A model generated the notes under the pieces. The model saw only the letters and a list, made by a program, of their open reading frames with translations, had not been told where the DNA came from and made no database searches. The translations under genes and the position numbers were made by a program. A stretch of DNA of 60,100 nucleotides, taken from positions 1-60,100 of the forward strand of contig JAFWXT010000059.1 of assembly GCA_017522945.1 (NCBI GenBank). Direction: 5' to 3'. Origin of the DNA: Clostridia bacterium. Lineage in GTDB: Bacteria > Bacillota > Clostridia > Christensenellales > Borkfalkiaceae. Shown piece after piece: positions 8,992 to 18,237 of this stretch (positions are counted from its first letter, which is position 1; each line of letters starts with the position of its first letter).

Positions 8992-9710
8992 AGGTTTTCT
9001 TCAAGTTTAAATAAAATTTTATCAGCAAAATATTCTTTTAAATAAAACATATCAGCTTCATTCGGTATTTTTTTGATTATTACTTCTGCTGATGAAGAAA
9101 GTAAAGCTTCTTTAATAACTTTTAAACCTTGATTTTCCCCTATAAGTTTATGTCGGTTTAATAATTTTCCGAAACGGTCAAATACCTTTTCGCCAACAAT
9201 CGTAATTTTTCTTCCATTTCTTTCTTTTACCAAATATCTAATAAAATCGCCAAGTTCATCTTTATAAAAATAATCGGGTATATAACCGCATATTTCTTGC
9301 CATTTTCGTTTTAAATTAGCAAGTTTAAAATTAAAAAAACCGTCAATTGCCATCTCGCTTGATTGTTTAAATTTTGAGCGAATATAACGCTTATCTTCCT
9401 TTAAATCCGCGCTTATCAATGAAGTTATTAAAAGCTCTCGCTCAATTTCGTTAAGTCCGCCCATTGCAAGATTACTTTTAAAAAAGTTATATTTATAGCC
9501 AATTGCAATAACGTCGGATACCTTATCAATCAATTCTTCTCCGGCAATAGTATTAGATTTTTCATCGACATCAAGAAAAAGCCCAACTCGTAAATTGTCA
9601 GTAGAAAATTTATCTTTAACATCGTTAAATATTAAATTTGAAAGTGACTCTTTAATATAAAATATATTTTTATTGTTTTGCGTGGTATCCGATATAAATA
9701 AATGATTCAT
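8988..9710 (-). CDS. ytxC: Putative sporulation protein, YtxC-like
   Basis: A 240-residue soluble protein, acidic and helix-rich, with no transmembrane segment. I assign it to the YtxC family by size, by the pattern of its central helix-rich region (SKFKQSSEMAIDGFFNFKL and IRYLVKERN) and by position: ytxC lies immediately upstream of thrS in Bacillus and many Clostridia. The molecular function of YtxC is unknown; the family is linked to endospore formation. The start is two bases after the stop of the P-type ATPase gene, so the two are probably co-transcribed. If correct, the organism descends from spore formers. Confidence 0.75.
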   Translation of the reverse strand: MNHLFISDTTQNNKNIFYIKESLSNLIFNDVKDKFSTDNLRVGLFLDVDEKSNTIAGEELIDKVSDVIAIGYKYNFFKSNLAMGGLNEIERELLITSLISADLKEDKRYIRSKFKQSSEMAIDGFFNFKLANLKRKWQEICGYIPDYFYKDELGDFIRYLVKERNGRKITIVGEKVFDRFGKLLNRHKLIGENQGLKVIKEALLSSSAEVIIKKIPNEADMFYLKEYFADKILFKLEENL

Positions 9711-9712
9711 AA

Positions 9713-12340
9713 CTATATTTTAAGCAAACTTTTCCCTTTTAATGATTTTTTATAAAATTTTGTTTGTTTTATTTTAGAATAGACAAATTTATATATTTCT
9801 GAAAGACCTATTATTGAAAGAGTTAAAAATAGAATTTTTAACCATAACTCAAAACTTAAAGCAACCGTAGTAAATAAATTGCAAAATACTTGCGTTATAA
9901 ATATTTGCATAATAAGAGTTACGCAAAGCAAAATACTGAAAATTTTATTTTTTCCAAGCCCGTTGAATACACTACGAGTTCCAAGTTCCCTTGCGTTGAT
10001 TGAATTAAATAGTTGAAAAAGCACAAATATACAAAATACTACAGTTGACGCTTGATTTGATTTTACACCTAAAAAGTTATATTGTTTTTGTAAAATTGTT
10101 ACCATAATTATTATCAGACTATGTAACACTATACGAACAAGCATTTTTTTACTTACAATCGAATCTGTGCGTTTTACGGGTAAATCTTCCATATATTCAT
10201 CATCACGGCGTTCAAGCGCCAATGAAAGGGCTAACGGTCCATCCATTATTACGTTAATCCAAAGCAATTGCAATGTTGAAAATGGTGCTTCGAAGCCCAA
10301 TAGTAAAAACGTAACGATTATACCAACAGCCGACAAATTTACGGTTAGTTGAAAAAATAAAAAACGTTGGAAATTTCTATATATGTTTCTACCAAAAGCA
10401 ACGGCTTTAACTATAACCGAAAAAGAGTTATCTAACAATATAATATCTGATGCTTCTTTAGTTATATCGCTTCCGTCGCCCATCGAGATCCCTATATCTG
10501 CATTTTTTACGGCAGGAGCGTCGTTTACGCCATCGCCCGTAACTGCAACTACTTCACCCATACGCTTAAGCAAATTAACAACTCTAAGTTTGGTTTCGGG
10601 GGTAGAACGTGCAATAATAGTTATATTGGGCAACACGCTCATCAACTCTTCATCGCTCATATTAAAAGTTTCCTGCCCTGTTAAAATATTGCTAAAGTCA
10701 TGTGGCAGAGAAAGTTTTTTAGCAATACCTATAGCGGTATTTTTATTGTCGCCAGTTAAAATTTTAACTGAAATACCAGCTTTTTTGCATGATTTTACAG
10801 AGTTATATACTTCCTTTCGAATTTCGTCGCTTATTACACAAAAACCATCGTAAATAACGTTATTATCTATAGAATGTGCAAATGCAATAATTCTTTCGCC
10901 CTGCGATGCGTAATAGTTTGATAAATTTAAGTAAGATAAGCTATCATTTTGACTAAGTTTGCAAATTTCAATAATTTTTTCAATACTACCCTTATAATAA
11001 ATTACTTCTTGCCCACCAAGATAAACGGTAGTTGACATATACTTGCGTTTTGAATTAAATGGCTCACAATTAACTATTTTCACTTCATTACGAAGCTCGG
11101 TTAATTTTTTGTGATTTTTTGCAAACAGCGCGTTTATAAGTGCTTGTTCGGTACTGTTACCAAAAGACCCAATTTTTCCGTTATCCATAACGAAAGTTGC
11201 CGTGCTATTATATACAATATTATTATAAATGTGATTTAGCGGCAGTTTTTCTGGAATATATTCATTATCTTTTGTATAAAACTTTTTAGCCTGCATTTTA
11301 CCTACGGTTAACGTACCAGTTTTATCTGAACAAATTACACTTACGCAACCAACAGTTTCAGCTGCGATAAGCTTTTTTATAACCGCATTTGATTTTGCAA
11401 GCTTAACAACACTTAAAGCAAGCGCTATAGCAACGGTTGCAGGTAAACCTTCGGGCACTGCGGCGACTATTAGAACTATGGTTTGAATAAAAGCTTCTTT
11501 TATATTTTCAAAGTTTAATCCGTTTGCGAAATATAGCCTAATTAACGATAAAATAAATGTAAAAGCAGCAGCAATTCCACCAAAAATGGATATTCTTTTT
11601 GAAAGTTTAGTAAGTTTTAAGGTTAAAGGCGCGTCGTTTGTTTTATCTTCTTGAAGTTCACAAGCAATTTTGCCCATTTGAGCATTTTTACCTACCGCCA
11701 AAACTCTAATTAAAGCGTACCCATTTTTAATGTAACAACCAGAAAAAAGCATATTATTAGTTTTTATTATTCGATTTATTATAGGTACTTTTTCAACCGG
11801 AATTACTTCACCTGTTAAAACCGATTCTTCGCATTCAATCCCTTCGCCTTCTATAATAACCCCGTCGGCAACGATTTTATCACCTGCTTCACAATAAAGC
11901 AAGTCACCAACGCAAACTTCGCTATAATGTATCACAATACGCTTATTATTTCTAAGAACGCTAACGTAAATTGCATCGCTAAGTTTTTGCAGAGTTTCAA
12001 AAGCTTTTTCAGATTTGTTTTCCATAACGATTGTAAGCCCAACCGAAAGAAAAATTGCACCTAAAATACCTATTGATTCATAAAAATCTGCATTTTTACC
12101 CGCAATTAAATTACCAATACTAACGCCAAAGGTTATTACCCAAGCAAAAAGCAAAATAATTATCATTGGCTCTAAAAGAGCGCTAACTATTTTTGCAAAT
12201 ATCGATTTTTTCTTCTTTTTTGGCAATAGGTTTTCGCCATATTTTGCTTTAAAGCGATTAATGTCGCTTTCACCCAAGCCTGTTTTAGCAAATTTTTCCT
12301 TATCGTAAATTTCTTGATACTGTGAAAGATTTATATCCAT
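9713..12340 (-). CDS. Ca2+-transporting P-type ATPase (PMCA-like)
   Basis: About 875 residues. The order is a cation-ATPase N-terminal segment, two membrane helices, an actuator domain with TGE (in VLTGEVIPVEK), M3-M4 with PEGLPATVA, the phosphorylation motif CSDKTGTLTVG, a nucleotide domain, the hinge GDGVNDAPAVKNADIG, then M5-M10. M5-M6 reads FFQLTVNLSAV and LLWINVIMDGPLALSLALE, closer to plasma-membrane (P2B) than to SERCA (P2A) pumps. It should export Ca2+ at the expense of ATP. A calmodulin-binding tail is not evident. The chosen ATG at 12340 follows a weak GGGCG; an upstream in-frame start at 12397 is possible. Confidence 0.92.
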   Translation of the reverse strand: MDINLSQYQEIYDKEKFAKTGLGESDINRFKAKYGENLLPKKKKKSIFAKIVSALLEPMIIILLFAWVITFGVSIGNLIAGKNADFYESIGILGAIFLSVGLTIVMENKSEKAFETLQKLSDAIYVSVLRNNKRIVIHYSEVCVGDLLYCEAGDKIVADGVIIEGEGIECEESVLTGEVIPVEKVPIINRIIKTNNMLFSGCYIKNGYALIRVLAVGKNAQMGKIACELQEDKTNDAPLTLKLTKLSKRISIFGGIAAAFTFILSLIRLYFANGLNFENIKEAFIQTIVLIVAAVPEGLPATVAIALALSVVKLAKSNAVIKKLIAAETVGCVSVICSDKTGTLTVGKMQAKKFYTKDNEYIPEKLPLNHIYNNIVYNSTATFVMDNGKIGSFGNSTEQALINALFAKNHKKLTELRNEVKIVNCEPFNSKRKYMSTTVYLGGQEVIYYKGSIEKIIEICKLSQNDSLSYLNLSNYYASQGERIIAFAHSIDNNVIYDGFCVISDEIRKEVYNSVKSCKKAGISVKILTGDNKNTAIGIAKKLSLPHDFSNILTGQETFNMSDEELMSVLPNITIIARSTPETKLRVVNLLKRMGEVVAVTGDGVNDAPAVKNADIGISMGDGSDITKEASDIILLDNSFSVIVKAVAFGRNIYRNFQRFLFFQLTVNLSAVGIIVTFLLLGFEAPFSTLQLLWINVIMDGPLALSLALERRDDEYMEDLPVKRTDSIVSKKMLVRIVLHSLIIIMVTILQKQYNFLGVKSNQASTVVFCIFVLFQLFNSINARELGTRSVFNGLGKNKIFSILLCVTLIMQIFITQVFCNLFTTVALSFELWLKILFLTLSIIGLSEIYKFVYSKIKQTKFYKKSLKGKSLLKI

Positions 12341-12407
12341 AATACGCCCATTAATATATGTTAAATATATATTTTTAAAATTATAATTATTTATCATATT
12401 AAAAACA

Positions 12408-12436
12408 TTTACAAATAATTTTTTATATGATATAAT
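12408..12436 (+). promoter_or_regulatory. Promoter of the phosphoribosyltransferase gene
   Basis: TTTACA at 12408-12413 and TATAAT at 12431-12436 are 17 bases apart. The start codon lies 34 bases downstream behind an AAGGAG site. The promoter sits in the divergent gap next to the P-type ATPase start. Confidence 0.75.
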
Positions 12437-12470
12437 AATGATGTTTTTTTATTGAACTAAGGAGTTTACT

Positions 12471-13022
12471 ATGGATAAAAAGATTTTTAAAGTTGACGTA
12501 GCTGGCTTTGAAGCACAACTTCCTATACTTCCCGTTTCACCCACACTTGATATCGCTTTTTTCAATTTACACGGTAATCATAAATTAACCGAGCATTGCG
12601 GTAAAAAGTTAGCCAAGTTAGTTAGCGATTGCGAAGTTTTAATAACTGCCGAGTCAAAAGGCTTACAACTTTGCCACGTTATTGCTAGGGAATTAAATCA
12701 CGATTTTTACGCCGTTGCAAGAAAAACTAAAAAACTTTATATGCAAGATGGTATTGAAATTGTTATCGAAGCTTCAATTACTACAGGTAAAGAACAACGC
12801 TTATACCTTTCAAAACACGACGTTGACCTAATTAAGGGTAAAAAAGTTGGCATTATTGACGACGTTGTTTCAACGGGTGCGTCACTTAAAGGCCTTGAAG
12901 ATTTAGTAAACCTTGCAGGCGGAATAATTCATAAAAAAGCCTTTGTTTTAGCTGAAGACGCAGCGGCAGACCGCGCCGACGTTATCTATTTAGCTAAAAT
13001 ACCAGTATTTCCACGCAGTTAA
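12471..13022 (+). CDS. Adenine-type phosphoribosyltransferase
   Basis: A 183-residue type I phosphoribosyltransferase. The PRPP-binding motif reads VGIIDDVVSTGAS, with the two acidic residues and the TGAS loop intact. The flexible-loop and catalytic Lys/Arg region lies around ARKTKKLYM. Size and motif fit an adenine phosphoribosyltransferase (adenine plus PRPP to AMP), but the N-terminal region is not the classic Apt sequence, and xanthine or another base remains possible. ATG 12471 follows AAGGAG by seven to eight bases. It is a single-gene unit between its own promoter and a strong terminator. Confidence 0.8.
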   Translation: MDKKIFKVDVAGFEAQLPILPVSPTLDIAFFNLHGNHKLTEHCGKKLAKLVSDCEVLITAESKGLQLCHVIARELNHDFYAVARKTKKLYMQDGIEIVIEASITTGKEQRLYLSKHDVDLIKGKKVGIIDDVVSTGASLKGLEDLVNLAGGIIHKKAFVLAEDAAADRADVIYLAKIPVFPRS

Positions 13023-13053
13023 TAAATAAAATATTCTATTTTTTAGCATAAAA

Positions 13054-13085
13054 AAACTTCCGTTTTATCACGGAAGTTTTTTTTT
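13054..13085. terminator. Bidirectional terminator
   Basis: ACTTCCG and CGGAAGT pair around an eight-base loop, flanked by A-runs and a run of nine or more T. It lies between the convergent phosphoribosyltransferase and fhs genes and can serve both. Confidence 0.85.
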
Positions 13086-13090
13086 ATAAC

Positions 13091-14764
13091 TTAAAATAAT
13101 CCTGTAATTTTACCATTTTCATCAACGTCAATTTTTTCGGCAGCGGGAACTTTTGGTAAGCCCGGCATTGTCATTATATCGCCGGTGAGTGCTACGATGA
13201 ATCCTGCCCCTGCTGAAACCTTAACACGCTTAACGGTAATCATAAAATCACTTGGCGCGCCAAGTTTTGTTGGATCATCAGAAAAACTATATTGAGTTTT
13301 TGCTACGCAAACGGGTAAATTATCGTAACCTAAAGCAGTTAACGTAGCAATTTGTTCTTTTGCTTCATCAGTAAATATCACCCCGTTACCACCGTAAACT
13401 TTAATGGCAATATCGGTTAACTTTTGCTCGATTGAACAATCAAGCGAGTAACTAAAGGTAAAATCGTTTTGTTTTTCGCAAAGAGCAACAACTTCTTCGG
13501 CTAAATCTATACCACCGTTACCTCCGTTTGCCCAAACGGTAGATAATTTTACGTTTACCCCAAGTTCTTTACATTTTTCAATAACAAACTCTGTTTCTTT
13601 TTTAGTATCGGTTGGAAATTGATTTACAGCAACCACGCATGGTAGCTTATATACGTTAACTATATTATTGATATGTCGTAATAAATTAGGTATACCCTTT
13701 TCAAGTGCCTCAAGATTTTCTTCATTTAATTTATCTTTTGCAAGTCCACCATGCATCTTCAACGCGCGCACCGTTGCAACCATTACTACTGCCGATGGTT
13801 TTAAATTAGTATATCTACACTTTATATCAAGGAATTTTTCAGCGCCAAGATCTGCGCCAAAACCCGCTTCGGTTACCACGTAATCACCTAATTTTAATGC
13901 TAAATTAGTTGCAATTGCAGAGTTACAACCGTGTGCAATATTAGCAAAAGGTCCACCGTGAACAAAGGCAGGAGTTCCTTCAAGCGTTTGTACTAAGTTT
14001 GGCTTTAAAGCATCTTTTAAAAGAGCCGCCATTGCCCCTACAGCCTTTAAATCGCCCGCAGTAACAGGTTTACCGTCGTAATTATAACCAATAATAATGC
14101 GCGACAAACGGTCTTTTAAGTCGTTTATATCGCTCGCTAAACAAAAAATAGCCATTATTTCGCTTGCAACCGTAATATCATATCCATCCGTTCTTGGCAA
14201 GCCGTTAACGCGCCCCCCTAATCCGTCGGTTATAACGCGCAGTTGACGGTCGTTCATATCAACGCATCTTTTCCAAGTTATATTTTCGGGATTGATATTT
14301 AATTCATTGCCTTGATGAATATGATTATCAATCATTGCGGCAAGCAAGTTATTAGCAGCGCCTATTGCGTGGAAATCACCAGTAAAATGAAGATTTATAT
14401 CTTCCATAGGCACAACTTGGGCATAACCGCCACCTGCCGCTCCACCCTTTACGCCAAAAACTGGACCTAATGAAGGCTCACGCAATGCGACAACGGTTTT
14501 TTTACCAATTTTTGAAAGAGCGTCGGCAAGACCAATTGTTGTAGTCGTTTTTCCCTCTCCAGCAGGCGTTGGAGTCATTGCAGTAACTAAAATGAGTTTA
14601 CCGTTTTTTGAAGACTTTTTCAAAATAGGTAAATAATTTATTTTTGCTTTGTATTTTCCATATTGCTCAACATATTCTTCACTTATGTCAAGTTTGCTTG
14701 CAACTTCCATAATAGGTAGCATTTCAACTTTTTGAGCAATTTCAATATCACTTAAATATTTCAT
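13091..14764 (-). CDS. fhs: Formate-tetrahydrofolate ligase
   Basis: A 557-residue enzyme that makes 10-formyl-THF from formate, THF and ATP. The P-loop [13 protein letters not shown] lies near residues 63-75, and conserved Fhs stretches such as [21 protein letters not shown] (in part), [13 protein letters not shown] and [14 protein letters not shown] are intact. Length matches the family. Fhs feeds one-carbon units to purines and fMet, and in acetogens to the Wood-Ljungdahl methyl branch; nothing here shows which. It begins five bases after the ftsZ stop and so is the last gene of the division cluster. Confidence 0.97.
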   Translation of the reverse strand: MKYLSDIEIAQKVEMLPIMEVASKLDISEEYVEQYGKYKAKINYLPILKKSSKNGKLILVTAMTPTPAGEGKTTTTIGLADALSKIGKKTVVALREPSLGPVFGVKGGAAGGGYAQVVPMEDINLHFTGDFHAIGAANNLLAAMIDNHIHQGNELNINPENITWKRCVDMNDRQLRVITDGLGGRVNGLPRTDGYDITVASEIMAIFCLASDINDLKDRLSRIIIGYNYDGKPVTAGDLKAVGAMAALLKDALKPNLVQTLEGTPAFVHGGPFANIAHGCNSAIATNLALKLGDYVVTEAGFGADLGAEKFLDIKCRYTNLKPSAVVMVATVRALKMHGGLAKDKLNEENLEALEKGIPNLLRHINNIVNVYKLPCVVAVNQFPTDTKKETEFVIEKCKELGVNVKLSTVWANGGNGGIDLAEEVVALCEKQNDFTFSYSLDCSIEQKLTDIAIKVYGGNGVIFTDEAKEQIATLTALGYDNLPVCVAKTQYSFSDDPTKLGAPSDFMITVKRVKVSAGAGFIVALTGDIMTMPGLPKVPAAEKIDVDENGKITGLF

Positions 14765-14769
14765 AATTA

Positions 14770-16134
14770 TTACTTTTTACCAAATAATCTTTTTACAAAT
14801 GAAGGTAGTTCGCGTTTTTCATCGGGTGCTTTTCGTTCACTAAAATCATCACTGCGAGTTGGATATTCCATAGTGCGACGCTCGGTATTTTCTTCCTTGC
14901 TTTGTATGCGTGGAGCAATAGTGTAAGGTTGTTTTTCTTCCGCATCGTTATAAAGAGGCTGACGTACTGCATCGCGTGTTGCTTGTGAAGGCATAATATC
15001 AGCATCCCTGGTATTTTCTTCGCTTCTAATTTCTTCCTTTATGGTTTGTTTTACACTCGCTTCTTCGATAGCTCGTTCTGCCCTTTCAATAGTTTGACTG
15101 CTAACGCGTGATGGAGATTGAATCATAATAGGTCTTAATTTTTGAGATTCAGAGTTTTCACCAACAACTTCGCGTTCTTTTTTAGCAAACCCTGTTGCTA
15201 TTAAAGTAATTATAACTTCTTCTTTAATCTCCTCGTTAATGTTTGCCCCAAAGATAATATTAGCAGACTTATCAACTATATTTTGAACTAATCTTGCGGC
15301 TTCATAAACTTGACCTATGGTTAAATCCTTACCGCCAGTTATATTGATTATTACACCGCTTGCCCCCTCGATAGTAGTTTCAAGTAATGGGCTTGAAACG
15401 GCGTGACGTACGGCTTCAACAATACGGTTTTCACCCTTTGCTCTACCAACGCCCATGTGAGCAAGACCTTGATTGCAAATAATCGTGCGAACGTCGGCAA
15501 AATCAAGATTGATAAGTGCCGGAGTGGAAATCAAATCGGCAATACCGCAAACGCCTTGGCGGAGATTATCATCGGCAAAAGCTAAAGCATCAACCATAGG
15601 GGTATCAACGGGTAAAGCGTCAAGCAACTTATCGTTTGGTATAATTATAATAGTATCAACGTACTTTGAAAGATTAGCAATACCCTTTTCAGCGTTTGCT
15701 TCGCGTTTTCTTCCCTCAAAAGCAAAAGGACGAGTAACGACTGCAACTGTTAAACAACCCTTTTCTTTAGCAATTTTTGCAAGAACCGGAGCAGCGCCCG
15801 TTCCTGTTCCGCCACCCATACCCGCGGCGATAAATAATAAATCAACGCCATCGCAAAGTTCTTCAAGTTTTTCGCGATTTTCTTCGGCAGCAGCTTCGCC
15901 AAGTTCGGGTTGCGAGCCAGCACCAAGACCTTTTGTAATCTTTTCGCCAATTTGTATTCTGTTTTCAAGCGGAACTTTTGATAGCATAAGTGCTTGCTTG
16001 TCCGTATTAACTGCTACGAATTCCGCGCTTGTTATTCCATTTTCGATCATACGGTTAACGGCATTACTTCCTGCACCGCCAACACCAATTACCTTTATTT
16101 TAGCAACACTCATAGTGTTATCGTTTTCAAACAT
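14770..16134 (-). CDS. ftsZ: Cell division GTPase FtsZ
   Basis: This 454-residue tubulin homologue forms the Z ring. The N-terminal GTPase domain has the [11 protein letters not shown] entry and the tubulin signature [11 protein letters not shown] near residue 108. The T7-loop residues follow (NLDFADVRT). A polar, disordered-looking linker rich in E, R, S and T covers roughly residues 320-440. The protein ends with a conserved C-terminal peptide, [13 protein letters not shown], the docking site for FtsA, SepF and similar partners. ATG 16134 follows GGGGAGG. It lies 88 bases downstream of ftsA. Confidence 0.97.
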   Translation of the reverse strand: MFENDNTMSVAKIKVIGVGGAGSNAVNRMIENGITSAEFVAVNTDKQALMLSKVPLENRIQIGEKITKGLGAGSQPELGEAAAEENREKLEELCDGVDLLFIAAGMGGGTGTGAAPVLAKIAKEKGCLTVAVVTRPFAFEGRKREANAEKGIANLSKYVDTIIIIPNDKLLDALPVDTPMVDALAFADDNLRQGVCGIADLISTPALINLDFADVRTIICNQGLAHMGVGRAKGENRIVEAVRHAVSSPLLETTIEGASGVIINITGGKDLTIGQVYEAARLVQNIVDKSANIIFGANINEEIKEEVIITLIATGFAKKEREVVGENSESQKLRPIMIQSPSRVSSQTIERAERAIEEASVKQTIKEEIRSEENTRDADIMPSQATRDAVRQPLYNDAEEKQPYTIAPRIQSKEENTERRTMEYPTRSDDFSERKAPDEKRELPSFVKRLFGKK

Positions 16135-16222
16135 TATTACCTCCCCTGTGTACCTTTAAATACGGCAAGGTTACACAAACTATTATTTTAAATTTTGCAA
16201 ACGAAAATTAGTTTAAGCTTAA

Positions 16223-17344
16223 TTAATTCTTACTTCTTTCAAGTGCTTCGTTTAAAAGAGATAGGCAAGCCGATTCTTCGGGTTTATTCATATAAGGAAT
16301 ATTTGGCGATAAAATTTGTACTGGCATTTCAAGCATTGAAGCCATATACTCTTTTGCTCCGCGCATATAAGCTATTCCCCCACCTGTGATTCCTATCGGC
16401 GTATTAATTCTTAAGTCTAAAGGACATGCGTGTAAAGCTTCATCGATAAGAGATGCAAGCTTGTCCAAACAAAAACGAACGGTAAAGTTAGTTTTTTGTA
16501 ATGGTAAAGGATAATCTTCGTCGTTTATAACTAAAAGATAATTACCTTCGTAATTGATATCGTAACCAAGATTAACCTTACGTTTTAAGCGTTCAGCCAA
16601 TTCAAAATCAATATCTAATCCTTTCATTAAATCGGCAGTTATATAACCGCCACCATAAGAAAATGCGGTTTGATAAAGAACGCCATCACCCAAGGTTATA
16701 TATACGTTAGTTGTTAAATATCCAATGTCGATTATAATATGCTTAACGTCCTTATCTTCGCTTGAAATTAAATATTTTGCTTCAGCTAAGGTTTCAGAAA
16801 TAAATTCAACGTTTGAAACGCCTGCGCTTTTACAAATATTAGTTAAAAGACGAACGTAAGACTTTTTCGCAAAAAGATAACTTAACAGCCCACCAAGTTT
16901 ATATGATACAACGCCTTCGGGATTATGAACTCTTCTATTGTCGTCAAGAGTGTAATAAACGGCGGAAGTATCGGTAATAACGTACTCAGATTTATCAGCT
17001 AAGCTTAAACTATTGTGTAAATCGCTAATTTCACGCTTTCTAATACGCTTTTTACGAGCAAAAGCCAACGCGTGTTCTTTAGTACGCGCAGTAGAAAATT
17101 CACCAGGCACGCTAACGTAAAGTTTATCGAGCGTCGTTCTGGCGGTTTGTGCTGTTTTACTTAAAACTTCCTTTACTGCGCCGGTAAGTGAAGGTATATC
17201 AAAGAAATCACCATCGCAAAAACCTTCGTATTCACATTCCGCAAGGCTTTTAATAAGGAAAGTCCCGTTAACACCCTTTTGACCTATTATACAAGTTATC
17301 TTTTGTGAGCCGACCTCTAAAACGGCTACCGCATCTTTTGTCAT
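16223..17344 (-). CDS. ftsA: FtsA-like division protein lacking the membrane-targeting tail
   Basis: About 373 residues. The actin-like fold motifs are recognisable but altered: phosphate-1 is VLEVGSQKIT (canonical DIGT has Asp), phosphate-2 is IIDIGYLTTNV (canonical DIGGGTTD), and the adenosine motif is ITGGGIAYM. The SHS2 (1C) region is present (YVSVPGEFS). The protein ends soon after the last helix of domain 2B, at NEALERSKN, so it lacks the linker and amphipathic membrane-targeting helix of FtsA, which is usually 410-440 residues. The ATG at 17344 is eight bases after AGGAG; an upstream GTG overlaps that site. Position between ftsQ and ftsZ supports the name. Confidence 0.85.
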   Translation of the reverse strand: MTKDAVAVLEVGSQKITCIIGQKGVNGTFLIKSLAECEYEGFCDGDFFDIPSLTGAVKEVLSKTAQTARTTLDKLYVSVPGEFSTARTKEHALAFARKKRIRKREISDLHNSLSLADKSEYVITDTSAVYYTLDDNRRVHNPEGVVSYKLGGLLSYLFAKKSYVRLLTNICKSAGVSNVEFISETLAEAKYLISSEDKDVKHIIIDIGYLTTNVYITLGDGVLYQTAFSYGGGYITADLMKGLDIDFELAERLKRKVNLGYDINYEGNYLLVINDEDYPLPLQKTNFTVRFCLDKLASLIDEALHACPLDLRINTPIGITGGGIAYMRGAKEYMASMLEMPVQILSPNIPYMNKPEESACLSLLNEALERSKN

Positions 17345-17364
17345 ATCACGCACTCCTTATCAAA

Positions 17365-18138
17365 TTAGGGCTTATAAGTATGATGGGCGTTAATCGCACC
17401 ACCTTCTGCTTTTTGAACAATAACTGCACCATCTATTTTACGTTTCTCTTCAAGCGAAAGATAATAAGAAACACCCACGTTAACCTTTTCAGCTAAACTT
17501 TCGCCCGCCTTTCGAATTTCGATAGTTGCGCCCTCTTGCATCATAATACGAATGTAATAGTTACCTACTTCAGGCGTAAATACAAAGGTTATTTTTTTAA
17601 TTTGTTCACTAACGCTTGAAGCTTCACTCATTATAAGGCTTAAATCTGCGTTCTTTTGATTAGTAAAAACAAAAGTTGACTTAAGTTCACATGAAGGATA
17701 AATCGTTTGCCCCTCAATATGTTCAAAGCAAATTTGAGTAAGAATTTGCTCTTCGTTTGCTAAATTATCGCTACTTCTAACCACAAAAAACTCTTCATCA
17801 AAGAAATACACCTTTGAATCTTCGCTTATATAGTAGTATTTTTCAATTCTTTCACTTAAGTTGATAACTAACTCGTTAGGATATTTCTTTTCAACTGAAT
17901 TTACCTTTAAAAATCTGTTAGCAGTAATTTCATCGATTATCTTTTGTTCGTCAATTGAAAAAATACTTTTACCCTTATATTTATCAAGCAAAACTAAAAC
18001 GTCTTCAGACGCCTCAGTTGAAGTAACTAAATATTCAACCGTTATATCTTGAACTTTAAAAAGTTCTTTAAGTGATAATACGCATACCATAGTAAAAACT
18101 AATATGGTAGTTGCAATTATCAATCTTTTGTGCTTCAT
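17365..18138 (-). CDS. ftsQ: Cell division protein FtsQ/DivIB
   Basis: A 257-residue bitopic protein with a short basic N-terminus (MKHKR), one membrane helix at about residues 7-25, and an extracytoplasmic part that opens with a POTRA-like domain (FKVQDITVEYLV onward) and continues with the FtsQ beta domain. The family links early and late divisome proteins through FtsL and FtsB. The order murA, ftsQ, ftsA, ftsZ is typical of Firmicutes. It lies 20 bases upstream of ftsA. Confidence 0.85.
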   Translation of the reverse strand: MKHKRLIIATTILVFTMVCVLSLKELFKVQDITVEYLVTSTEASEDVLVLLDKYKGKSIFSIDEQKIIDEITANRFLKVNSVEKKYPNELVINLSERIEKYYYISEDSKVYFFDEEFFVVRSSDNLANEEQILTQICFEHIEGQTIYPSCELKSTFVFTNQKNADLSLIMSEASSVSEQIKKITFVFTPEVGNYYIRIMMQEGATIEIRKAGESLAEKVNVGVSYYLSLEEKRKIDGAVIVQKAEGGAINAHHTYKP

Positions 18139-18237
18139 ATTTGCTCCTTTTTGTTACTTAAAAGCATTTTTATATACTTATCCAATTTAAGATGCTATAT
18201 ATTATTATATATAGAAAGTTGTTTTATGTCAAGTATT

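Noticed and set aside
15473..16159. Long plus-strand open frame (228 codons) opposite ftsZ
   Set aside because: It is the antisense shadow of a conserved gene, has no ribosome binding site, and its residues are Ser/Pro/Ala-rich without motifs.
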